Assembly: GCF_000769405.2 (NCBI RefSeq)
Contig: NZ_CP053439.1
Span: 1,116,001 to 1,180,000 of the forward strand
Source: Rhizobium brockwellii
GTDB taxonomy: Bacteria; Pseudomonadota; Alphaproteobacteria; Rhizobiales; Rhizobiaceae
Direction of reading: 5' to 3'
DNA: 64,000 nucleotides
Under the pieces are notes generated by a model. That model was not told where the DNA came from and did not search any database. It saw only the letters and a list, made by a program, of their open reading frames with translations. Below are positions 17,091 to 25,835 of the stretch, piece after piece; position 1 is the first letter of the stretch, and each line of letters begins with the position of its first letter. A program made the position numbers and the translations under genes.

Positions 17091-17681
17091 ATGTTGTTTC
17101 GCCGTCGAAAGCCTGCGGGATTTAAGGAAAAGATGCGGGAGCTTTTATGGCCTCGCAAAGGTTTCCTTCGCCCGATCCGTTACCTGACAATGCGCGTCCT
17201 GCGCTTGAGCGCTTCGCCGCATGCGGTTGCCGCCGGCGTTGCTGCGGGTGTCTTCGTCTCGTGGACGCCTTTCATCGGCGTGCATTTTGTCATGGCTTTC
17301 GTCATCACCTATTTCCTCTCCGGCAGCATGGTGGCCGCCGCTCTTGGTTGCGCCGCCTTCGGCAATCCGCTGACCTATCCCTTCATCTGGGGGATCACCT
17401 GGGAGATCGGACATCTGCTGTTGAGCCGCGAGGATCACCTGGCCGGTCAGACGGTGGATCTCGCCGCCCTTTTTCACAAGCTGAACTTCACTGAGCTATG
17501 GAAACCGGTGCTGGAGCCGATGCTGGTCGGCGCCATTCCGCCGGCGACCGTCACCTCCGTTGCGCTCTATGCGTTGACGTTCTACACCGTCAAGGGGTTT
17601 CAGACGCGCCGCCATATACGACTGCTGGAGCGGGCGCGTCTGCGTCTTGCCGTTCCAGCCGGCGACATGCCGAGCATATGA
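17091..17681 (+). CDS. DUF2062 membrane protein
   Basis: A 196-residue protein with a basic N-terminus (MLFRRRKPAGFKEKMRELLWPRKGF). The DUF2062 core follows: SPHAVAAGVAAGVFVSWTPFIGVHF, a membrane segment around FVITYFLSGSMVAAALGCAAFGNPLTYP, and a third hydrophobic segment near VGAIPPATVTSVALYALTFY. It is predicted to be an inner-membrane protein of unknown function. It precedes acpS by 38 bases, a pairing common in Rhizobiales and suggesting cotranscription. Confidence 0.85.
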   Translation: MLFRRRKPAGFKEKMRELLWPRKGFLRPIRYLTMRVLRLSASPHAVAAGVAAGVFVSWTPFIGVHFVMAFVITYFLSGSMVAAALGCAAFGNPLTYPFIWGITWEIGHLLLSREDHLAGQTVDLAALFHKLNFTELWKPVLEPMLVGAIPPATVTSVALYALTFYTVKGFQTRRHIRLLERARLRLAVPAGDMPSI

Positions 17682-17719
17682 ACCCGACCAAGAATTCTTA
17701 AGCGACGGAAGGTTCCGGC

Positions 17720-18124
17720 ATGATCATCGGCATTGGCAGCGATCTGATCGACATTCGCCGTGTCGAGAAATCCATCGAGCGCTTCGGCGAGCGCTTCACC
17801 CATCGCTGCTTCACCGAAATCGAGCGCGCCCGTTCAGATAAGCGGGCAAACCGTGCCGCATCCTATGCCAAGCGTTTCGCCGCCAAGGAGGCCTGTTCCA
17901 AGGCGCTCGGCACCGGCATAGCGCAGGGCGTCTTTTGGAAAGACATGGGCGTCGTCAACCTGCCGAGCGGCAAGCCGACCATGATTTTATCGGGCGCCGC
18001 CGCGCTGATCCTCGAATCGCTGCTGCCCGCGGGCCACAGGCCCGCCATTCATTTGACAATAACGGATGATTATCCCTTGGCGCAGGCCTTCGTCATTATT
18101 GAGGCGTTGCCCGAGAGCCTCTGA
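17720..18124 (+). CDS. acpS: Holo-[acyl-carrier-protein] synthase
   Basis: A 134-residue protein starting [23 protein letters not shown], with the Mg-binding aspartate in GSDLID. The second signature [15 protein letters not shown] (about residues 53-67) carries the catalytic glutamate and lysine. AcpS transfers 4'-phosphopantetheine from CoA to apo-ACP, activating fatty-acid synthesis. It lies ahead of lepB-rnc-era, a standard alphaproteobacterial order. Confidence 0.95.
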   Translation: MIIGIGSDLIDIRRVEKSIERFGERFTHRCFTEIERARSDKRANRAASYAKRFAAKEACSKALGTGIAQGVFWKDMGVVNLPSGKPTMILSGAAALILESLLPAGHRPAIHLTITDDYPLAQAFVIIEALPESL

Positions 18125-18260
18125 TCGCGACCTCGGGCGCTGTTGATCGCGACCTCTCGTCGCTTTTGATGTTGTCGCCATTGCCGCAACCGGCCGAAGC
18201 CGCTAGAGAGAACGACAGAAAGAATTGCGCCGCCGCGGCGTCTTGAAGGAATAAGACTGC

Positions 18261-19004
18261 GTGTCCGAAAAAGTCGAAGCCAAGCCGAACGCCCTCTGGG
18301 AAAATATCAAAGTCATCATCCAGGCGCTGATTTTGGCGATGGTGATCCGAACGGTGCTATTCCAGCCCTTTACCATTCCATCCGGTTCGATGATGCCGAC
18401 GCTGCTCGTCGGCGACTACATCTTCGTGAACAAGTTCGCTTACGGCTATTCGAAATATTCGCTGCCCTTCTCGCCTGATGTCTTCAGCGGCCGCCTGTTC
18501 GGCGCCGATCCGAAGCGTGGCGACATCGTCGTCTTCCGCTTCCCGCCAAACCCCGAGATCGACTACATCAAGCGCTGCATCGGCCTGCCGGGCGACCATA
18601 TCCAGGTTACCGACGGCGTGCTCTACGTCAACGGCAAGCCGGTTCCGAAGGTGGCGGACGGCAGCTTCACCTCGGATTACAAGCTTGATCCGGGCGCGGA
18701 TGTGCCGGTGTTCCGCGAAACGCTCGACAGCGGCAAGACCTACGACACGCTTGATCAGTCTCCGGTGTCGCGCGGCGATAACACTCGCGAATTCATCGTG
18801 CCGGAAGGCCATTATTTCATGATGGGCGATAACCGGGACAACTCGCTCGACAGCCGCTTCGACGTCGGCTTCGTGCCTGCCGAAAATCTTGTCGGCCGCG
18901 CCAGCGTCATCTTCTTTTCGCTCGGCAACGATACCTCCTTCCGCGAAATTTGGAAGTGGCCGACGAACATGCGTTGGGACCGCCTCTTCAAGGTTGTTGA
19001 ATGA
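18261..19004 (+). CDS. lepB: Signal peptidase I
   Basis: A 247-residue protein starting at GTG 18261 with AAGGAA 13 bases upstream. One N-terminal membrane segment (about 15-35) precedes IPSGSMMPTL with the catalytic serine at 43. The catalytic lysine is at 103 in DYIKRCIGLPGD, and box E is GDNRDNSLDSR. The enzyme removes signal peptides at the outer face of the inner membrane. Its stop overlaps the rnc start by 4 bases (ATGA). Confidence 0.96.
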   Translation: MSEKVEAKPNALWENIKVIIQALILAMVIRTVLFQPFTIPSGSMMPTLLVGDYIFVNKFAYGYSKYSLPFSPDVFSGRLFGADPKRGDIVVFRFPPNPEIDYIKRCIGLPGDHIQVTDGVLYVNGKPVPKVADGSFTSDYKLDPGADVPVFRETLDSGKTYDTLDQSPVSRGDNTREFIVPEGHYFMMGDNRDNSLDSRFDVGFVPAENLVGRASVIFFSLGNDTSFREIWKWPTNMRWDRLFKVVE

Positions 19005-19720
19005 GCAAGGCGCAGACGCTTTCTGCGGCGGACCGCGCAAAGCTTGAAGGCCTGATCGGTCATGACTTCGCTGAAAAGGAACGCCTGGATCGCGCGCTGA
19101 CCCATGCCAGCGCCCGCACCGAAAAGGGCGGCAATTACGAACGGCTGGAATTCCTCGGCGACAGGGTCCTTGGGCTCTGCATCGCCGAACTTCTGTTTCG
19201 CACCTTCGGAACGGCGGGAGAAGGCGAGCTCTCGGTTCGCCTCAACCAGCTCGTCAGCGCTGAAACCTGCGCCGCGGTCGCCGACGAACTCAATCTTCAC
19301 CTCTATATCCGCACCGGCGCCGATGTGAAGAAATTGACCGGCAAGCGGATGATGAACGTGCGCGCCGACGTCGTCGAAAGCCTGATCGCCGCGATCTATC
19401 TCGACGGCGGCCTCGAAGTTGCCCGCCGGTTCATTCTGCGTTACTGGCAGGGCAGGGCAGTGCGGGCCGATGGCGCCAAGCGCGACGCCAAGACCGAGCT
19501 GCAGGAATGGTCGCACGCGAAATTCGGCGTCACGCCGATCTACCGGGTTGATGAACGCAGCGGACCGGATCATGATCCGCGCTTCAAGGTGACGGTGGAA
19601 GTTGCTGGCATTAAGCCTGAAACCGGCGTAGAGCGGTCGAAGCGTGCCGCCGAACAGGTCGCGGCAACGAAGATGCTCGAGCGCGAAGGCATTTGGCAGC
19701 AATCGTCTGCCGGAAACTGA
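19001..19720 (+). CDS. rnc: Ribonuclease III
   Basis: A 239-residue protein. The RNase III signature NYERLEFLGDRVLGL lies at residues 45-59, with catalytic acids E50 and D54. A C-terminal double-stranded RNA-binding domain covers about 160-235 (TELQEWSHAKFGVTPIY and ERSKRAAEQVAATKML). It processes rRNA and double-stranded RNA. Translational coupling to lepB is indicated by the 4-base overlap, and era begins 7 bases after the stop. Confidence 0.96.
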   Translation: MSKAQTLSAADRAKLEGLIGHDFAEKERLDRALTHASARTEKGGNYERLEFLGDRVLGLCIAELLFRTFGTAGEGELSVRLNQLVSAETCAAVADELNLHLYIRTGADVKKLTGKRMMNVRADVVESLIAAIYLDGGLEVARRFILRYWQGRAVRADGAKRDAKTELQEWSHAKFGVTPIYRVDERSGPDHDPRFKVTVEVAGIKPETGVERSKRAAEQVAATKMLEREGIWQQSSAGN

Positions 19721-19727
19721 CGGGACA

Positions 19728-20669
19728 ATGACACAAGAAGAAGATATCGCGGCCGAAGCTGCCGCAGAAACCAATGGTCCGACGCATTCGGGCTTCGTCG
19801 CGTTGATCGGACCGACCAATGCCGGCAAGTCGACCCTGGTGAACCGCCTCGTCGGCGCCAAGGTCTCGATCGTCAGCCATAAGGTGCAGACGACGCGGGC
19901 CATCGTCCGCGGTATTGCGATCCACGACAATGCCCAGATCGTCTTCATGGATACGCCTGGTATCTTCAAGCCGCGGCGCCGGCTTGACCGCGCCATGGTG
20001 ACCTCGGCCTGGGGCGGTGCGAGGGATGCCGATCTGATCGTACTGCTGATCGACAGCGAGCGCGGCCTGCGCGGCGATGCCGAAGCCATCCTCGAAGGCC
20101 TCAAGGAAGTCCGGCAGCCGAAGATCCTGCTGCTCAACAAGATCGACCGCGTCAACCGCGAGGATCTGCTGGCACTGGCCGCTGCCGCTAATGAGAAGAT
20201 CGCTTTCGAGCGCACCTTCATGATATCAGCCGAAAACGGCTCCGGCTGCGACGACCTCATGGACTATCTGGCGAAAACGCTCCCGGAGGGGCCGTGGTAC
20301 TATCCGGAAGACCAGATCTCCGATCTGCCGATGCGCCAACTCGCCGCCGAGATCACCCGCGAGAAACTGTTTCTGCGCCTGCACCAGGAGCTTCCCTATG
20401 CCTCGCATGTCGAAACAGAGACGTGGGAAGAGCGCAAGGACGGCTCGGTGCGGATCGAGCAGGTGATCTATCTCGAGCGCGACAGCCAGAAGAAGATCGC
20501 GCTCGGCAAGGGTGGTGAAACCATCAAGGCGATCTCGACTGCGTCGCGCAAGGAATTGTCGCAGATCCTCGAACAGCCGGTCCATCTCTTCCTGTTCGTC
20601 AAGGTTCGCGAGAATTGGGGGGATGATCCCGAGCGGTTCCGCGAAATGGGTCTCGATTTCCCGAAATAA
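19728..20669 (+). CDS. era: GTPase Era
   Basis: 313 residues from the ATG at 19728, seven bases after rnc. G1 is GPTNAGKST (28-36), G3 is DTPGIF, G4 is NKID, and the C-terminal KH domain contains LGKGGETIKAISTASR. It has an N-terminal extension of about 20 residues compared with E. coli Era. Era binds 16S rRNA and acts in small-subunit assembly. Third gene of the lepB-rnc-era operon. Confidence 0.96.
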   Translation: MTQEEDIAAEAAAETNGPTHSGFVALIGPTNAGKSTLVNRLVGAKVSIVSHKVQTTRAIVRGIAIHDNAQIVFMDTPGIFKPRRRLDRAMVTSAWGGARDADLIVLLIDSERGLRGDAEAILEGLKEVRQPKILLLNKIDRVNREDLLALAAAANEKIAFERTFMISAENGSGCDDLMDYLAKTLPEGPWYYPEDQISDLPMRQLAAEITREKLFLRLHQELPYASHVETETWEERKDGSVRIEQVIYLERDSQKKIALGKGGETIKAISTASRKELSQILEQPVHLFLFVKVRENWGDDPERFREMGLDFPK

Positions 20670-20772
20670 GCATGGCAAGGATTTCGTCGGGTTGGCGCCA
20701 GCCCTTTGTTTCCGCACAAAAAATTTGCCTCGCTCATGGAACAAATCCATGCCTTGTGCATTCCTTAATGAA

Positions 20773-20800
20773 CGGCGCGCCACTGTTGGCGCGCCGATTT
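20773..20800 (+). terminator. Terminator-like hairpin between era and the Crp/Fnr gene
   Basis: CGGCGCGCC-ACTGTT-GGCGCGCCG (20773-20796) followed by ATTTTG. It ends about 20 bases before the next start codon, so it either ends the era operon or sits in the leader of the regulator mRNA. Confidence 0.65.
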
Positions 20801-20819
20801 TGCGACGGCAAGGGCAAAC

Positions 20820-21572
20820 ATGGCGACGCCGAGACCCATCAATTCTTTCAAGACCCCTTGCGAGCAATGTCCCTTGCGGCCTCTGCCGCATTTCAGGGAG
20901 TTCAGCCGTGACGAGCTGGAGTTCGTCTCGAGCTTCAAGAGGGGTGAGCTTGCCGTCGATGCCGGCTCGACGATCCTCGTCGAGGGCGCACATAGCGCTC
21001 ATCTCTTCACGGTGCTCGCCGGCTGGGGCTTCCGCTACAAGATGCTGGAGGACGGGCGCCGTCAGATTCTGAATTATATCATGCCGGGCGACCTGGTCGG
21101 CCTGCAGGGAACGATTGCCGGTGAGATGCAGCATTCAGTCGAAGCGCTTTCGCCCGTGTCCCTTTGTGTCTTCGAGCGCGACAGGCTGATGACGCTCTAC
21201 AACAAGCACGCCTCGCTCGCCTTCGACATCACCTGGATCGCCGCGCGCGAGGAGCGCATCCTGGATGAGCATCTCTTGAGCATCGGCCGCCGCACGGCGC
21301 TGGAACGAGCAGCCTACCTGATCGCTTTCCTGTTCGAGCGCGGCCGGAAGCTCAATATCTTCAACGGCCGCAAATTCATCCCCATCACCCAGCAGCACAT
21401 TGCCGACACGCTCGGTCTTTCCATCGTTCATACCAACAAGACTTTGAAAAAGCTCAGCGAACGTGGATTGATCCGCTGGCAGGAGCGCGGCTGCGAGGTG
21501 CTGAACGGCGAGGAATTGATGGCGATATCAGGCTGGGAAGGGCTCGGAGAGGGCAAACGCCCCTTCATCTAA
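20820..21572 (+). CDS. Crp/Fnr-family transcriptional regulator
   Basis: A 250-residue protein with a cyclic-nucleotide-binding-like domain (about 25-140) and a C-terminal Crp-type winged helix (about 160-230), whose recognition region is ITQQHIADTLGLSIVHTNKTLKKLSERGL. Only two N-terminal cysteines (C14 and C17 in CEQCPLRPLPHF) plus one internal cysteine (SLCVFER) are visible, fewer than the four of canonical oxygen-sensing FNR. It may therefore not be a classical iron-sulphur sensor. Target genes are unknown. The weak ribosome site AAGGGCAAAC precedes the ATG. Confidence 0.85.
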   Translation: MATPRPINSFKTPCEQCPLRPLPHFREFSRDELEFVSSFKRGELAVDAGSTILVEGAHSAHLFTVLAGWGFRYKMLEDGRRQILNYIMPGDLVGLQGTIAGEMQHSVEALSPVSLCVFERDRLMTLYNKHASLAFDITWIAAREERILDEHLLSIGRRTALERAAYLIAFLFERGRKLNIFNGRKFIPITQQHIADTLGLSIVHTNKTLKKLSERGLIRWQERGCEVLNGEELMAISGWEGLGEGKRPFI

Positions 21573-21673
21573 AGCGCGTCGCGATCTTTCAGATTCGCTC
21601 CTCGCGCTTTAGGTCTTTGTTTTAAGCATGTCGTTGTCGCAACACCGCTGCGCACTTTTGCGCGACATGCTTA
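21571..21673. repeat. Composite intergenic repeat, copy C of the CGCACTTTT family
   Basis: It starts at the stop codon of the Crp/Fnr gene. The outer hairpin AAAGCGCG/CGCGCTTT spans 21571-21610; the second hairpin TAAGCATGTCG/CGACATGCTTA spans 21623-21673 and encloses ACACCGCTGCGCACTTTTG. That core is shared with the repeats at 12248, 24281, 43043 and 56321. Confidence 0.75.
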
Positions 21674-21903
21674 GCCAAGCAGCCCGGCTATGTCTTTTTT
21701 AAATGCAGATTAGCAGCAAGGAAAATAAGGTCAGCCGACGTCGTTCCTCCGATTTTGATTCTTATCGACCGGGCAGAAAAATGGTTTATTCACAAAAGGT
21801 GGCGGAATTCACCGATAGCGTGCCATGCGGGGCACCGGAGGGCAATGATGTTGGCGAAACGGCCGGGGCGCTGCGACAGGCGCCCGACGAGGGGCATCGA
21901 ATC
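21674..21903 (+). other. Region upstream of the response-regulator gene
   Basis: An in-frame extension of the response regulator begins at ATG 21703 and would add 67 residues (MQISSKENKVSRRRSSDFDS and onward) with no recognisable domain. I treat it as upstream sequence because the receiver domain starts immediately after the ATG at 21904, but a longer protein cannot be excluded. Nothing else is seen here. Confidence 0.4.
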
Positions 21904-22266
21904 ATGAGCGCAATCCGTGTTCTGGTTCTTGAAGACAGTTTGATCATCGCGATGGAGGCGGAGGATATTCTGCGCCTGGCCGGCGTCGAGAGCATCGATA
22001 TCGTCGGCAGTTTGGAACAGGCGAGGGCTGCCATCGCTGCGGAGAGATATGATTTCGCCCTTCTCGACGTCAATCTTGGCGAGGGCATGAGTTTCGGATT
22101 TGCCCGCCATCTTCTCGATATCGGCATCCCTTTCGGCTTCGTCAGCGGCTATTCCGATACCGGCGATTTCCCGCCCGACCTGCAGCACATACCGCTTCTG
22201 GTGAAGCCGTTCGACGAAACGGCGATGGGGGAATTCCTGCAGAGGCTTTTCCCGGCTGTCGCCTGA
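21904..22266 (+). CDS. Single-domain response regulator, FATGUY-like
   Basis: 120 residues forming only a receiver domain. Acidic pair E10-D11, phospho-acceptor D55 (FALLDVNLGEG), switch residue S81 in PFGFVSGYSD, and conserved K101 in LVKPFD. The PFxFxxGY stretch resembles the FATGUY subclass of alphaproteobacterial single-domain regulators, which work with HWE or HisKA2 kinases. No output domain and no adjacent kinase are present, so it must act through a protein partner or as a phosphate sink. Confidence 0.82.
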   Translation: MSAIRVLVLEDSLIIAMEAEDILRLAGVESIDIVGSLEQARAAIAAERYDFALLDVNLGEGMSFGFARHLLDIGIPFGFVSGYSDTGDFPPDLQHIPLLVKPFDETAMGEFLQRLFPAVA

Positions 22267-22389
22267 AGGGGTCCATGACGGAAGCCAGACCTTGCATTGC
22301 AGCGCGGTTTTCAGGCGCGTAAAGGACGCTGTAACGCGTTGAATTATGCAGTAGGATGGATGATTCGTCAGCCGTAAGGACTTCTTTCG

Positions 22390-23160
22390 ATGCAGTGGCA
22401 GGACCATGCGATCATCCTGGGCGTCAAGCGCCACGGGGAGACGAGCGTCATCGTCGAGGTGATGACGCGTGATCGCGGCCGCCATCTCGGCCTGGTGCGC
22501 TCTGGACGCTCGCGCGCCATGCAGCCGGTGTTGCAGGCGGGCAATGCCGTGGAAGTCATCTGGCGTGCCCGGCTCGATGAGCATCTCGGCGAATTCCGCG
22601 TCGAGCCGCTGACGCTGCGCGCTGCCCGGCTGATGGAAACGGCGACCGCCGTCTACGGTGTCCAGGCGATGGGGGCGCTGCTGCGGCTACTGCCGGAGCG
22701 TGACCCGCATCCGCACCTCTTCGATGCGCTTGAGGTCATCCTCGATCACCTGCACAACCCGGCCGATGCCGGCGAACTCTTCGTGCGTTTCGAGCTTGCG
22801 GTGCTGAATGATCTCGGCTTCGGCCTCGATCTTGCCGAATGCGCCGCGACCGGCACCCGTTCCGATCTCGTCTATGTCTCGCCGAAATCCGGCCGCGCCG
22901 TCAGCCGCGCCGCTGGTGCGCCCTGGGCGGACAAGATGCTGCTCCTGCCGCCGTTCCTCAGCATCGAAGGCAATCATGCGGCCGACTTCGAAAGTCTCTC
23001 AGCCGCATTCCGTCTGACAGGGTTCTTTCTGCATCGCCATGTCTACGAGCCGCGCGGCATCGAATCTGTAGCTGCCCGCGACGGCTTCGTTCAGGCGGCA
23101 CTCAAGGCGCTTAATCCAACTCCACGGACGCTTTCAGGTCCGAACAGTGTTTCCGCCTGA
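22390..23160 (+). CDS. recO: DNA repair protein RecO
   Basis: A 256-residue protein. The N-terminal OB-fold begins [39 protein letters not shown], the RecO signature, and a helical C-terminal domain follows. RecO anneals strands and loads RecA with RecR in the RecF pathway. It lies downstream of era as in many alphaproteobacteria, separated here by the Crp/Fnr and response-regulator genes. Confidence 0.94.
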   Translation: MQWQDHAIILGVKRHGETSVIVEVMTRDRGRHLGLVRSGRSRAMQPVLQAGNAVEVIWRARLDEHLGEFRVEPLTLRAARLMETATAVYGVQAMGALLRLLPERDPHPHLFDALEVILDHLHNPADAGELFVRFELAVLNDLGFGLDLAECAATGTRSDLVYVSPKSGRAVSRAAGAPWADKMLLLPPFLSIEGNHAADFESLSAAFRLTGFFLHRHVYEPRGIESVAARDGFVQAALKALNPTPRTLSGPNSVSA

Positions 23161-23262
23161 CCTCCGTTTTTTACCGGTGCAAAACATCCTCCGGATTTGG
23201 CGGTTTACCCGCTCATGAGCGCCTCCTATGTCTTCACAGGACTGCCAATCAAGGAGGATCTC

Positions 23263-24258
23263 ATGCTGACCAAGCCCGCATCATCGACAACGATGACGCT
23301 CTGGAACGGCCGCGAAATTCCGCGTCTCGGCATGGGATGCTGGGCGATCGGTGGTCCCTTCTTCGCCGGCGACACGCCGCTAGGCTGGGGTGATGTCGAC
23401 GACGATGAATCCGTGGAAGCGATCCACCGTGCCATCGAACTCGGCATCCGCTTCTTCGACACGGCCTCGAACTACGGCGCTGGCCACTCGGAGGAAGTGC
23501 TCGGTCGGGCGATCGGCAATCGTGACGATATCATCATCGCCACCAAGTTCGGCTTCGCCACCGATCCGGAAACCAAGCAGGCAACCGGCGCCTTTGCCGA
23601 TGAGGCCTTTATTCGCCGTTCGGTCGAGACCTCGCTGCGCCGCCTCAAGCGCGATCGCCTCGATCTCCTGCAGTTCCACCTCAATGATTTTCCGCTGGAA
23701 CAGTCTGATGCCGTCTTCGATACGCTGGAGGCGCTGCGCGCCGAAGGCAAGATCGATGCGTTCGGCTGGAGTACCGATTTTCCCGATCGTGCCGCCCGCC
23801 ATGCCGGCCGCCAGGGCTACGTCTCGATCCAGCATACGATGAACGTTTTCGAACCGGTGCCGGAGATGATCTCGGTGATCGAGGGGAAGGGCCTGATGTC
23901 AATCAATCGTGGTCCGCTGGCGATGGGGCTGCTGACCGGCAAGTTCACCGCCGACAAGGCAGTGGGCGCCAAGGATGTCCGTGGGGCGGCCCTCGACTGG
24001 ATGGTCTATTTCAAGGACGGGCGTATTGCCCCGGAATTCGCCGCACGGCTCGATGCCGTCCGCGATCTGCTGACATCAGGCGGCCGCACGCTGACGCAGG
24101 GCGCGCTTGCGTGGCTCTGGGCACGCTCGCCGCGCACTCTTCCCATTCCGGGCTTCCGTACCGTTGCCCAGGTCGAGGAAAATGCCGGCGCGCTGGAGAA
24201 GGGACCACTGCCCACCGATGTCATGGCAGGCATCGATGCCGCACTCGCGCGCACGTGA
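23263..24258 (+). CDS. Aldo/keto reductase
   Basis: 331 residues from the ATG at 23263, preceded by AAGGAGG. A TIM barrel with the family pattern: FFDTASNYGAGHSEEVLGRAI (catalytic D and Y), IATKFGF (catalytic K), DLLQFHLND, and the NADP-binding C-terminal region ARSPRTLPIPGFRTVAQVEENAGAL. Members reduce aldehydes or ketones or oxidise sugars using NADP(H). The substrate is not evident. Confidence 0.85.
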   Translation: MLTKPASSTTMTLWNGREIPRLGMGCWAIGGPFFAGDTPLGWGDVDDDESVEAIHRAIELGIRFFDTASNYGAGHSEEVLGRAIGNRDDIIIATKFGFATDPETKQATGAFADEAFIRRSVETSLRRLKRDRLDLLQFHLNDFPLEQSDAVFDTLEALRAEGKIDAFGWSTDFPDRAARHAGRQGYVSIQHTMNVFEPVPEMISVIEGKGLMSINRGPLAMGLLTGKFTADKAVGAKDVRGAALDWMVYFKDGRIAPEFAARLDAVRDLLTSGGRTLTQGALAWLWARSPRTLPIPGFRTVAQVEENAGALEKGPLPTDVMAGIDAALART

Positions 24259-24280
24259 CGCTCTAACTGTTTGTTTTCAC

Positions 24281-24322
24281 GCTATTCCGGACGGAACCGC
24301 TTCGCACTTTTCCTGGAATTGC
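24281..24322. repeat. Intergenic palindromic repeat, copy D of the CGCACTTTT family
   Basis: GCTATTCC and GGAATTGC form the outer arms, enclosing GGAACCGCTTCGCACTTTTCC. The core AACCGC..CGCACTTTT is the same as in the repeats at 12248, 43043 and 56321. It lies between the convergent aldo/keto reductase and MOSC genes. Confidence 0.7.
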
Positions 24323-24323
24323 T

Positions 24324-25181
24324 TTATGCTGCGGCGCGACGCTTGAGCGCCCAGCCTTCCGGCCTCTCTTCAACGATGTTGACGGTGTCACCGATCGTGA
24401 TCCTGCCGCTGCCGCGCGGCGTGACGTTCCAACCGAAGAGCGGGCCTGGCACGCGCCGGTCGGCCGACATGCGGATGCGGCCCATGGCCGGCATCGGGTT
24501 TGGTCCCTCGCGTGACCCGGTCAACTGGTCCTGAGTCGTCATGATGCAGCGGGAGCAGGGTTTGACGAGATCGAAGCGGATGCCGGCGATCTCGATCGCC
24601 GCCCAGCGGTCCTCCGGCCAGGCCTCGTCGGTATCGACGACGATGTTCGGACGAAAGCGTTCCATGCCGACACTGCCTTCGCCATGGGCGGCGAGATCGG
24701 CATTCAACGCCTTCAGCGAGCCTGTCGTCGTTACTAGGATCTGATAGCCGTCGGTAAAGGTCACGGGCGTAGCTTCGCCAGCCCATTCGGCATTTGCCGT
24801 CCGCCGTGCCTGCCCGTCGAAAAAGACCAGGCGCACCTCGCGGCCGAGCCATTCGGAAAGCTGCCGGTTGCTCTCCGGATCGGCGACGGCGGCGCTGACG
24901 ACAGATTTCCATACGGTCACATCGATGCGGGTTTCAGGCCGAGGCGGCGCTACCGATATGTCCGTTTTCCCCTGCATCAGCAGCCGAAAGGCGCTCGCTT
25001 CCGGTCGCACTTCGATGCGCGCGAGGTCGGGCAACTCGCGCTGGGTGATGAAGTGTCCTTGCGCATCGGTGATCATTGCCCGCCTGTCGCCGGGAAGCCC
25101 ATAGGCGTCGATGTCGGCGGCCGGCAGCGCAATGCCGCGGGCGCTCTTGAGCGGGTAGATGAAGAGGTCGCTGACACGCAC
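24324..25181 (-). CDS. MOSC-domain molybdenum-cofactor sulfurase-like protein
   Basis: 285 residues from a GTG start. MOSC N-terminal beta-barrel domain (VSDLFIYPLKSARGIALPAADIDAYGLPGDRRAMI) and MOSC domain (about 120-280). The cysteine motif VKPCSRCIMTTQDQ contains the position that ligates Mo in YcbX and mARC proteins. Such proteins act in molybdenum-dependent reduction of N-hydroxylated compounds, usually with a separate electron donor. The HD-domain gene lies 9 bases upstream on the same strand, suggesting an operon. Confidence 0.85.
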   Translation of the reverse strand: MRVSDLFIYPLKSARGIALPAADIDAYGLPGDRRAMITDAQGHFITQRELPDLARIEVRPEASAFRLLMQGKTDISVAPPRPETRIDVTVWKSVVSAAVADPESNRQLSEWLGREVRLVFFDGQARRTANAEWAGEATPVTFTDGYQILVTTTGSLKALNADLAAHGEGSVGMERFRPNIVVDTDEAWPEDRWAAIEIAGIRFDLVKPCSRCIMTTQDQLTGSREGPNPMPAMGRIRMSADRRVPGPLFGWNVTPRGSGRITIGDTVNIVEERPEGWALKRRAAA

Positions 25182-25190
25182 GTTGTACTC

Positions 25191-25835
25191 CTAGATTTCG
25201 TCCATGAAGGCCGAGAGGAAGTCGCGCAGGCTTTTATCGCGCGCGGCCGCCAGCCTGCGGCCGGTCTCGGTCTGGAACCCTTCCGCCAGTTTGAACAGCT
25301 TCGTCTGGAAATGGTCAATGGCATAACGCTTGTCATCGAGCGGGCGGTCCGCCGCCGCCGGGTCGAACGGATCGTAGAGCCCGGATCCCAGTCGCCCGGC
25401 GATATAGAAGCAGCGGGCGACGCCGACCATGCCGATCGCATCCAGCCGGTCGGCATCCTGCAGGATCTTCGCTTCCAGCGTCTGCGGCGTCACCCCGGCC
25501 GAGAAACTATGCGCGGTGATTGCGTGGGCTGCTGCTTCAATATCCGCCTCGCTCCAGCCGAGTTCTGCCAGAATCGCCGATGCTTTCTCCGCCGCCAAAG
25601 CCGATGCTCTTGCCCGCAGCGGCGAATTCTTCTCGACGGCGACGCAGTCATGCAGCAGCACGGAAGCGGCAAGAACCCGCGCGTCGCCGCCTTCTTCCGC
25701 ATGGATGCGCATGGCATTCCTGAAGACGCGCAGAATATGGGCAAGGTCGTGCGAGCCGTCGTCGCCGTCGGCCGCATGCGCAATCAGCGCCGCGGCAAGC
25801 GTTTCGTGTGGGGAGAAGACTTCAGCCGCGAACAT
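25191..25835 (-). CDS. HD-domain phosphohydrolase
   Basis: 214 residues from the ATG at 25835, chosen because AGGTGG lies 5 bases upstream; in-frame starts at 25850 and 25880 lack such a site. HD motifs: SHDLAHILRVFRNA (H...HD-type metal ligands), AASVLLHDCVAVEKN (HD pair) and LQDADRLDAIG. It resembles the YpgQ/YedJ type of predicted nucleotide or small-molecule phosphohydrolase. Nine bases separate its stop from the MOSC gene. Confidence 0.8.
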   Translation of the reverse strand: MFAAEVFSPHETLAAALIAHAADGDDGSHDLAHILRVFRNAMRIHAEEGGDARVLAASVLLHDCVAVEKNSPLRARASALAAEKASAILAELGWSEADIEAAAHAITAHSFSAGVTPQTLEAKILQDADRLDAIGMVGVARCFYIAGRLGSGLYDPFDPAAADRPLDDKRYAIDHFQTKLFKLAEGFQTETGRRLAAARDKSLRDFLSAFMDEI

